Under the pieces are notes generated by a model that saw nothing but the letters and a program-made list of their open reading frames with translations, was not told the DNA's origin and ran no database searches. Both the position numbers and the translations under genes were made by a program. A stretch of DNA of 64,000 nucleotides from Rahnella ecdela (GTDB lineage: Bacteria > Pseudomonadota > Gammaproteobacteria > Enterobacterales > Enterobacteriaceae), in the NCBI RefSeq assembly GCF_019049625.1, contig NZ_JAFMOY010000131.1, forward strand, positions 1 through 64,000, in the 5' to 3' direction. Shown here in pieces: positions 57,036 to 64,000 of this stretch; position 1 is the stretch's first letter; every line of letters begins with the position of its first letter.

Positions 57036-57165
57036 ATGGTGTTTGAAACCGCCCAAAAGGGGCAAAGCACTTTCCCCTTTAGGGCGGTTTCGACACGGCG
57101 CGTTAAGTGATCACTGCCATGGAGAAACCGACATTTTCTCAGTCTGCATCAAAAGGCCTTGCGCA
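57036..57165. repeat. Dispersed intergenic repeat, copy B, with hairpin
   Basis: Second copy of the element at 32384-32520, about two thirds identical by eye. The inner stem pair is AAGGGG/CCCCTT here against GAGGGG/CCCCTC in copy A, a compensatory change that keeps the pairing. It lies between convergent gsiD and frmB. Confidence 0.6.
57045..57091. terminator. Long hairpin in repeat copy B between gsiD and frmB
   Basis: GAAACCGCCC and GGGCGGTTTC form a perfect outer stem. AAAGGGG and CCCCTTT form an inner stem. The T-rich end on the outer arm could support termination for the convergent gsiD and frmB transcripts. Confidence 0.55.
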
Positions 57166-57166
57166 C

Positions 57167-58024
57167 TCATGCAGGGGAGTGCAAAAACTCCGCATGGAAT
57201 CTCAGGTGATCTTCCACAAATGATGCAATCGTGAAGTAGCTGTGATCGTACCCCGGCTGAGCGCGCAGTTGTAACGGCCAGCCGCGCTGACGGGCGATTT
57301 CTGCCAGTTTTGACGGCTGCAACTGATCCGCCAGGAACTGATCACTATCGCCCTGATCAACTAAAATCGGGAACGTTTTTTGGTCCGCAGGCAAGGCGCT
57401 CAGCAGATGACAACTGTCGTATTGCAACCACTGACTTTCGTCTTCACCCAGATACGCGCTGAAGGCTTTACGGCCCCACGGAACCTGTGCCGGATTCACA
57501 ATCGGTGCAAACGCGGACACTGAACAGAAACGCTGAGGATTACGCAACGCTAGCATCAGCGCACCGTGACCGCCCATTGAATGGCCGAAAACTGACTGAC
57601 GATCGCTGACTTTAAAATGCCCGCTGATAAGCGCAGGCAGTTCATCAAGCAGATAATCGTACATCCGGTAATGCGCTGCCCACGGTGACTGCGTGGCGTT
57701 CAGGTAAAAACCTGCGCCCTGACCGAGGTCGTAACCTTCGTCGTTGGCGACGCCTTCACCCCTCGGGCTGGTGTCTGGCATCACCAGAATCAGCCCAAGT
57801 TCAGCCGCAACGCGCTGCGCCCCGGCTTTGAGGGTGAAGTTTTCATCGTTACAGGTCAGACCCGACAGCCAGTACAGCACCGGCGGTGGCGCATCGTCTT
57901 TCGCCGGAGGCAGATAAATACTGAACGTCATGCTGCAATTCAGGCTTGCGGACGTATGGCGGTAGCGCTGCTGCCAGCCGCCAAACATCCGGTGTTCTTC
58001 GAGTAGTTCAATCGAGCTGCTCAT
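57167..58024 (-). CDS. frmB: S-formylglutathione hydrolase FrmB
   Basis: This 285-residue esterase-D family hydrolase has motifs [14 protein letters not shown], the nucleophile Ser149 in [13 protein letters not shown], and a late His in [18 protein letters not shown]. It hydrolyses S-formylglutathione to formate and glutathione. It lies 11 bases downstream of frmA. The start with AAGGA at eight bases was chosen over an in-frame GTG two codons earlier. Confidence 0.95.
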   Translation of the reverse strand: MSSSIELLEEHRMFGGWQQRYRHTSASLNCSMTFSIYLPPAKDDAPPPVLYWLSGLTCNDENFTLKAGAQRVAAELGLILVMPDTSPRGEGVANDEGYDLGQGAGFYLNATQSPWAAHYRMYDYLLDELPALISGHFKVSDRQSVFGHSMGGHGALMLALRNPQRFCSVSAFAPIVNPAQVPWGRKAFSAYLGEDESQWLQYDSCHLLSALPADQKTFPILVDQGDSDQFLADQLQPSKLAEIARQRGWPLQLRAQPGYDHSYFTIASFVEDHLRFHAEFLHSPA

Positions 58025-58035
58025 CAACACATTCC

Positions 58036-59199
<1,164 letters not shown>

Positions 59200-59204
59200 T
59201 CAGG

Positions 59205-60134
59205 TTAATAAGTCGGATGCAAAGCCGGGTCATGTTCGCCGGCCAGCGGGTGTTTCAGTAACGGGATTACACCGTCATTCTGTTCGATAATCAGTTCTTT
59301 CAGCGCCCGGACATTCGGGCTGAACGCATCCCGCCGCCAGATGAGCCAGGTGGCGGTATCGGCAAATTCATCCGGGATTTCGTGAATTTCTACCCGTTCG
59401 TGGCCGGGCAATTGTTCCAGCACCGAACGCGGGATCATCGCGATACCCGCACCGCTGGCGACGCAGGCCATCATCGAATGATAGGACTGAATCTCCATTG
59501 TATTGGCGACTGGCACATTCATATGCTTAATCCAGCCCTGCAAACGCTGGCGATAGGAACAGCTCGGGCGGAAGGCAAATACGGTATGGCCGCTGCGACC
59601 GGCGGGCACGTCGAGCGGCGATTCGCCCAGCGGGCTGATCACCACCATACGTTCGCGAAACGAGATACAGCCGTTGATATCCTCAAAATCTATCGGCCCA
59701 TCCACCAGCGCGGCGGCGAGACGTCCGGCACGTACGCTGTCGATGGTTTCCCCGGAAGTGGCAGTCACCAGTGACAACGCCACCTGCGGAAATTTCTGAT
59801 GATAGGCCGCCAGTAAAGAAGGCAGACGTGTTGCCGCCGTGCTTTCCATCGATCCCAGTGCGAAATTCCCGGCGGGTTCTCCGGCATGCGTGATGCTCAT
59901 GGCTTCGTCGCTCAGCGCCAGAATTCGTTGGGCGTAATTAAGGAAGTTATGACCCATTGCGGAAAGGCGGATGCGCTGTTTTTCACGGATGAACAAATCA
60001 GTGCCCAGTTCGAGTTCAAGCTGGCGCAGGCGGGTGGTCAGGTTCGACGGCACGCGGTGTAACTGCTCTGCCGCGCGCGCCAGCGAACCGGTTTCCGCTA
60101 CGCAGCAAAACATTCGTAACTGAGTCAGATCCAT
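59205..60134 (-). CDS. PtrR/YneJ-like LysR-family regulator
   Basis: This 309-residue LysR protein begins MDLTQLRMFCCVAETGSLARAAEQLHRVPSNLTTRLRQ (split here by the helix-turn-helix at residues 15-38) and closely resembles E. coli YneJ/PtrR, including LESTAA-like GSMESTAATRLP and the effector-domain FRPSCSYRQRL and GAGIAMIPRSVLE. It lies 44 bases before frmA on the same strand and is divergent from a transporter gene, so either may be its target. PtrR controls putrescine use genes in E. coli; that role is not shown here. Confidence 0.87.
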   Translation of the reverse strand: MDLTQLRMFCCVAETGSLARAAEQLHRVPSNLTTRLRQLELELGTDLFIREKQRIRLSAMGHNFLNYAQRILALSDEAMSITHAGEPAGNFALGSMESTAATRLPSLLAAYHQKFPQVALSLVTATSGETIDSVRAGRLAAALVDGPIDFEDINGCISFRERMVVISPLGESPLDVPAGRSGHTVFAFRPSCSYRQRLQGWIKHMNVPVANTMEIQSYHSMMACVASGAGIAMIPRSVLEQLPGHERVEIHEIPDEFADTATWLIWRRDAFSPNVRALKELIIEQNDGVIPLLKHPLAGEHDPALHPTY

Positions 60135-60332
60135 AAGGGTTCCTGTGTTCTCTTGTCGTAAACAAGTTGGTTTGTATTATTCAGTTTTCGTGATTGTATC
60201 CATAAGGCATCATAGCGACAACTTCCAATTAACTTTCTTTTAAGAAATCTGCTGTTTTCAGGCTCGGGCTTTGAGTATGTTTACTCATTGTTTCTAAGAT
60301 GTTGCATCGCGGTTTCTTCAGACGGAGCAGTT

Positions 60333-61460
60333 ATGGCTTTTCGTATTGCGCTAAGTGGTTTTCTGGCTTTTGTGGTCGCGATGGGTATCGGGCGCTTCGC
60401 TTTCACGCCGCAGGTTCCTTTAATGATAGCTGAACATCAGTTCAGCCTGACCGGCGCGGGGTTGGTCGCTGCGTTCAATTATCTCGGCTATCTGTGCGGT
60501 GCATTTGATGGTATGCGTGCCAGCAAACATCTCGAACGCCGTCTGTGGCTGGGCGTGTGGGGCGGAGTGGTGCTGACCCTATTGTCTGCTGTGATTTCCG
60601 GCGAAGTACTGCACAGCATTTTGCGATTCCTGATTGGGTGGACCAGCGGCTGGGCGATGGTGATGGTGTCCGCATGGTGTAACGAACGGCTGGCACATTA
60701 TGGCCGTCCGGCGCTGAGTGCTGCGGTGTTCGCCGGGCCGGGCGCGGGGATTTTCCTCAGCGGCATGTTAGCGGTGGGCATTCACAGTTTACAGCTAACC
60801 TCGGCGCAGGCCTGGTGCGTGTACGGCGTGCTGGCGCTGATTTTCGTGGCGATCATTACGCCAAATCTGCCGCGTAAAGGCGATCTGCACCGCTCCCATG
60901 TGGCGACAGAACCGCTGGTGATGACGCCAGCACTCAAACGGCTGGTCTGGAGCTACAGTCTGGCGGGCTTTGGTTACATTCTTCCGGCGACGTTTTTATC
61001 ACAGATGGCGAGTGCGCGTTTTCCTGACAGCCTGTTTGCTCAGTTCGTCTGGCCGGTGTTTGGCGGCGCAGCGGTTATCGGCATCGTTATCGGTATTCTG
61101 ACCAGGCACCGCCTGACCACGCATAAACGTCTGGCGCTGACGTTATGGGCGCAGGGACTGGGGATTTTATGTGCGGAAGTGGTGCCGGGCGTGACCGGTC
61201 TGGTGCTCGGAGCATTGCTGACCGGCGGCGGTTTCTTGAGCGTGGTGCAGCTGGCCTTGCAATGCAGTCGTGAACTGGCACCGAATCACAGCCGCTATAT
61301 GGCCGGATTACTGACCACCGGTTATGCCGTCGGTCAGTTATTCGGACCGGTTCTGTCAGCAATTTCGACCGCGCTGACGCATCAGCTGGAGCCTGCGCTG
61401 TATGTCGCGCTGGCCGGATTTATCATTGCCGGTGGTTTAGTCTTCAGGCGTGATTCATAA
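60333..61460 (+). CDS. YbfB/YjiJ-family MFS transporter
   Basis: This 375-residue membrane protein has about twelve helices and the YbfB/YjiJ family start (GFLAFVVAMGIGRFAFTPQVPLM) plus AAFNYLGYLCGAFDG and FAGPGAGIFLSGML. The substrate of the family is unknown. An ATG with a CGGAG ribosome site was chosen; the frame opens about 15 codons earlier. It is divergent from the PtrR-like regulator, which may control it. Confidence 0.85.
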   Translation: MAFRIALSGFLAFVVAMGIGRFAFTPQVPLMIAEHQFSLTGAGLVAAFNYLGYLCGAFDGMRASKHLERRLWLGVWGGVVLTLLSAVISGEVLHSILRFLIGWTSGWAMVMVSAWCNERLAHYGRPALSAAVFAGPGAGIFLSGMLAVGIHSLQLTSAQAWCVYGVLALIFVAIITPNLPRKGDLHRSHVATEPLVMTPALKRLVWSYSLAGFGYILPATFLSQMASARFPDSLFAQFVWPVFGGAAVIGIVIGILTRHRLTTHKRLALTLWAQGLGILCAEVVPGVTGLVLGALLTGGGFLSVVQLALQCSRELAPNHSRYMAGLLTTGYAVGQLFGPVLSAISTALTHQLEPALYVALAGFIIAGGLVFRRDS

Positions 61461-61586
61461 GTTGCAGCTATTTCAGCCATCATGAAACACTATCACTGGA
61501 TTATGAATCCGCTCTCCACTACAGTAAGCCACCTCACTTTAGCGTGATCTGCGTCAAAGTGATTACATCTGCCGGAGAAAGAAAGA

Positions 61587-62252
61587 ATGCCAACCCTGAG
61601 TAAAGAAGCCATTTTGGTTCACGAGGCCCTGTTAGCCCGTGGTCTGGAAACCCCTCTGCGTGAAGCTTTGCCTATCGACAATGAAACGCGCAAGCAGCGG
61701 ATCCAGGAACATATGACCGGTATTATGCAGCTTCTTAATCTGGATCTCTCCGATGACAGTCTGGCGGAAACGCCGCACCGTATTGCCAAGATGTATGTGG
61801 ATGAAATCTTCTCCGGGCTGGATTACGCCAACTTCCCGAAAATCACCGTCATCGAAAATAAGATGAAAGTGGATGAAATGGTTACCGTGCGTGATATCAC
61901 CCTGACCAGCACCTGCGAACACCATTTCGTTACCATCGACGGCAAAGCGACCGTGGCGTATATCCCGAAAGATACCGTGATTGGCCTGTCTAAAATCAAC
62001 CGCATTGTGCAGTTCTTCTCGCAGCGTCCGCAGGTTCAGGAACGTCTGACTCAGCAAATTCTGGTGGCATTGCAAACGCTGCTTGGCACCACCAACGTGG
62101 CCGTTTCTATTGATGCGGTGCATTACTGCGTGAAAGCACGCGGTGTGCGTGACGCGACCAGCGCAACGACCACGACTTCTCTGGGTGGATTATTCAAGTC
62201 GAGCCAGAATACGCGACAAGAATTCTTAAGAACGGTAAGACACTCCAGCTAA
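61587..62252 (+). CDS. folE: GTP cyclohydrolase I FolE
   Basis: This 221-residue enzyme has zinc ligands Cys110, His113 and Cys181 ([20 protein letters not shown] and [14 protein letters not shown]) at the same positions as E. coli FolE. It converts GTP to dihydroneopterin triphosphate for folate synthesis. It lies upstream of yeiB as in E. coli. The GAGAAAG before the start is a suitable ribosome site. Confidence 0.97.
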   Translation: MPTLSKEAILVHEALLARGLETPLREALPIDNETRKQRIQEHMTGIMQLLNLDLSDDSLAETPHRIAKMYVDEIFSGLDYANFPKITVIENKMKVDEMVTVRDITLTSTCEHHFVTIDGKATVAYIPKDTVIGLSKINRIVQFFSQRPQVQERLTQQILVALQTLLGTTNVAVSIDAVHYCVKARGVRDATSATTTTSLGGLFKSSQNTRQEFLRTVRHSS

Positions 62253-62366
62253 CGGCGGCGTTTTAACCGGTCAGACACTTTCATATTGCGGCACCTTCAG
62301 GGTGCCGTTAGTCTGTCTGGAACCCGCAAAATTTTCAGCTCCTTACCGTTAACAGGAACGCCAGGT

Positions 62367-63521
62367 ATGCGCTCACGTATTGCCACGCTCGACTTTGCCC
62401 GTGGTCTCGCCATTTTTGGCATTCTTCTGCTCAATATCAGCGCCTTCGGTTTACCGAAAGCCGCGTACCTTAATCCGGCATTTGCCGGTGCGCCTTCTGC
62501 TTCTGATACCTGGACATGGGCGGTGCTCGACGCGCTCGCTCAGGGCAAATTTCTGATGATGTTTGCCATGCTTTTTGGCGGCGGCCTGTATTTGCTGTTG
62601 CCGCGAGGCAAACACTGGATCCAGGCGCGTCTTTCAATTCTGCTTTTATGCGGATTTCTGCATGCGACATTGCTGTGGGACGGCGACATTTTACTGTCTT
62701 ACGGACTGATCGGTCTGGTGTGCTGGCGGATGGTACGGGAAGGGCGCAGCAGTCAGTCGCTGATTTCAACGGGCATTATTTTGTATCTGATCGGCGTAGC
62801 TGTGCTGGCGATGCTGGGTTTTATTACCTCGCCAAAGCCCGGTACTTTCTGGCTTCCAGGACCGGCGGAAATCCAGTATGAACAATACTGGCGGCTGAAA
62901 GGTGGCTGGGAGGCGATACAGAACCGGCTCGATTTGCTGTCGTCCAGTTTGCTGGCGATTGGCGCGCAATATGGCTGGGAACTGGCGGGCGCTATGCTTA
63001 TCGGCTCCGGTCTGATGCGCAGCGGCTGGCTAAAAGGGGAATTTCGCCCCGTGCATTATCGCAAAGTCGCCGCAGTGCTGTTACCGCTTTCATTGCTGAT
63101 ACAAATTCCGGCGATTTACCTGCAATACCGCACCGGCTGGGACTACCGCTGGAGCGGTTTTTTGTTGCAGGTGCCGCGTGAAATTGGCTCGCTGATGCAG
63201 GCGGTCAGCTATCTGGCGCTGTGTTACGGCTTCTGGTCGCAGATCTCCCGCTGGTGCGTGACGCGCTGGGTATCAATGGTCGGCCGCATGGCGCTGACCA
63301 ACTACCTGTTACAGACAATCATCTGCACGACATTCTTCAACGTATTCGGCTTCTACCAGCACTTTGACCGTCTGCAACTGGTCGCGCTGGTGCCGCTGGT
63401 CTGGGCGTGTAATCTGCTGGTGACACTGCTTTGGCTGCGTTATTTCCGGCAGGGGCCGGTGGAATGGTTATGGCGTCTTCTGACAGCGAAAGCTGCCGGT
63501 GAAGAACTGAAAACTGTCTGA
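62367..63521 (+). CDS. yeiB: Inner membrane protein YeiB (DUF418)
   Basis: This 384-residue membrane protein has about ten helices, an N-terminal DUF1624/DUF418-type start (RIATLDFARGLAIFGILLLN) and the DUF418 C-terminus (MALTNYLLQTIICTTFFNVFGFY). The function is unknown. Length matches E. coli YeiB (385). The ATG at MRSRIAT was chosen by family alignment. It lies between folE and galS, the E. coli order. Confidence 0.94.
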   Translation: MRSRIATLDFARGLAIFGILLLNISAFGLPKAAYLNPAFAGAPSASDTWTWAVLDALAQGKFLMMFAMLFGGGLYLLLPRGKHWIQARLSILLLCGFLHATLLWDGDILLSYGLIGLVCWRMVREGRSSQSLISTGIILYLIGVAVLAMLGFITSPKPGTFWLPGPAEIQYEQYWRLKGGWEAIQNRLDLLSSSLLAIGAQYGWELAGAMLIGSGLMRSGWLKGEFRPVHYRKVAAVLLPLSLLIQIPAIYLQYRTGWDYRWSGFLLQVPREIGSLMQAVSYLALCYGFWSQISRWCVTRWVSMVGRMALTNYLLQTIICTTFFNVFGFYQHFDRLQLVALVPLVWACNLLVTLLWLRYFRQGPVEWLWRLLTAKAAGEELKTV

Positions 63522-63579
63522 CCCTGAGGTCGATACATCATCCTAAATGATAGATTTGGGATGAAGGTTGCATAATTGT

Positions 63580-63595
63580 ATGTAAACGTTTTCTT
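63580..63595 (+). promoter_or_regulatory. GalR/GalS operator upstream of galS
   Basis: ATGTAAACGTTTTCTT matches the GalR/GalS consensus GTGKAANCGNTTNCAC at most defined positions. It would provide autoregulation of galS. Confidence 0.7.
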
Positions 63596-63598
63596 TCC

Positions 63599-63614
63599 TG
63601 TGACGAGATTCACG
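63599..63614 (+). promoter_or_regulatory. CRP-binding site upstream of galS
   Basis: TGTGA-CGAGAT-TCACG matches the CRP consensus at nine of ten core positions and lies four bases after the GalR/GalS-type operator, an arrangement like that of galS in E. coli. Confidence 0.75.
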
Positions 63615-63688
63615 CAGGCGTTTTCACAAAATGATTAGGATAGCGGTCGTGCCAGTCCGACGACCACTACACTAATAAAGGAAACGCC

Positions 63689-63808
63689 ATGAGCACTTCA
63701 CCTCGCTTCTCTTTGTCTGCATTTTTTACTTCCTGGGTCAAAAATTTCCGTATTCCTCCTTACCATTCTCTGGCAGATCACGGAGCGACGCATGGTCACC
63801 ATTCGTGA
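63689..63808 (+). CDS. Possible 39-residue upstream ORF overlapping the galS start
   Basis: An ATG with a strong AAAGGA ribosome site starts a 39-codon frame ([13 protein letters not shown] ... GATHGHHS) that ends 17 bases inside galS in another frame. It has no recognised domain. It could be a leader peptide coupling translation to galS, or chance. Its ribosome site looks better than that of galS (GGAGCG close to the ATG). Confidence 0.35.
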   Translation: MSTSPRFSLSAFFTSWVKNFRIPPYHSLADHGATHGHHS

Positions 63809-64000
63809 TGTTGCCCGGCTGGCGGGCGTGTCTGTCGCCACCGTTTCACGTGTTCTGAACAATCCGGCCATTGCCAGCAAAGAAGCCCGCGAACAGGTTT
63901 TACAGGCAGTCGCTACACTGGGATACCGGCCAAATGCCAACGCGCAGGCGCTCGCAACACAAAGCAGCGACACCATCGGCGTGGTGGTAATGGACGTGTC
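63792..64000 (+). CDS. galS: Galactose isorepressor GalS, 5' part (cut by window end)
   Basis: The first 69 residues of a LacI-family repressor are visible: helix-turn-helix [21 protein letters not shown], then [12 protein letters not shown] and the start of the sugar-binding domain [10 protein letters not shown], identical in type to E. coli GalS. It represses galactose transport and mgl genes, which would lie beyond the window. The reading continues past the edge. Confidence 0.93.
   Translation, partial: MVTIRDVARLAGVSVATVSRVLNNPAIASKEAREQVLQAVATLGYRPNANAQALATQSSDTIGVVVMDV

Overview
The window is chromosomal DNA of an enterobacterium. The conserved backbone (dps, rhtA, ompX, ybiT, moeBA, iaaA-gsiABCD, folE-yeiB-galS) has close Escherichia coli counterparts in content and partly in order. 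The accessory genes and the overall style suggest Yersiniaceae (Rahnella/Rouxiella/Ewingella/Serratia-like). The genus is an inference; no rRNA or other taxonomic marker is present. Neither tRNA genes nor CRISPR arrays were seen.

Layout. (1) 1-8.0 kb: the tail of an IS256-family element, then an AT-rich capsule operon on the minus strand. It has an RfaH-type JUMPstart/ops leader, a kpsM-kpsT exporter, a Stealth-type phosphotransferase, a giant glycosyltransferase/TagF-like fusion and an alpha/beta hydrolase. Together they suggest a phosphodiester-linked, teichoic-acid-like capsule. (2) 8.6-13.6 kb: dps, an ECF sigma/anti-sigma/fasciclin trio, rhtA and ompX. (3) 13.7-18.0 kb: a molybdopterin oxidoreductase, a cytochrome b and a periplasmic protein, divergent from a two-component system; the arrangement recalls MsrPQ-HprRS. 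(4) 18.3-25.2 kb: eptB, a membrane EEP phosphatase, a DmlR-like regulator, a second leuCD-like pair and a fluoroacetate-dehalogenase-like hydrolase. (5) 25.3-31.4 kb: betT-betIBA for choline uptake and glycine betaine synthesis, with a perfect BetI-type palindrome. (6) 31.5-38.4 kb: elaA, a LysR regulator, paired DMT half-transporters, a RES-Xre toxin-antitoxin pair with an operator palindrome, tsx and ybiT.

(7) 38.7-43.3 kb is the most unusual part. An orphan hcp gene is followed by a tandem array of membrane effector-like genes, each paired with a small multi-TM immunity-like gene: effector1-immunity1, effector2-immunity2, deleted effector3-immunity3, and a lone immunity4 with an in-frame stop. 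Effector N-terminal regions and immunity C-terminal regions are nearly identical between units. The effector C-termini and immunity N-terminal portions diverge together, so the array reads as a homogenised frame around swapped specificity cassettes. This is my main candidate for an undescribed system.

(8) 43.3-51.5 kb: moeB-moeA, a minimal DeoR-type HTH protein, a xanthosine phosphorylase (xapA) locus with a LysR regulator flanked by two paralogous TsgA-like transporters, and iaaA. (9) 51.5-59.2 kb: gsiABCD glutathione import and the glutathione-dependent formaldehyde pathway frmA-frmB. (10) 59.2-64.0 kb: a PtrR-like LysR regulator, a YbfB/YjiJ-type transporter, folE, yeiB and the 5' end of galS with CRP and GalR/GalS-type sites. 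A diverged intergenic repeat with a hairpin showing compensatory base changes occurs twice, each time between convergent genes.
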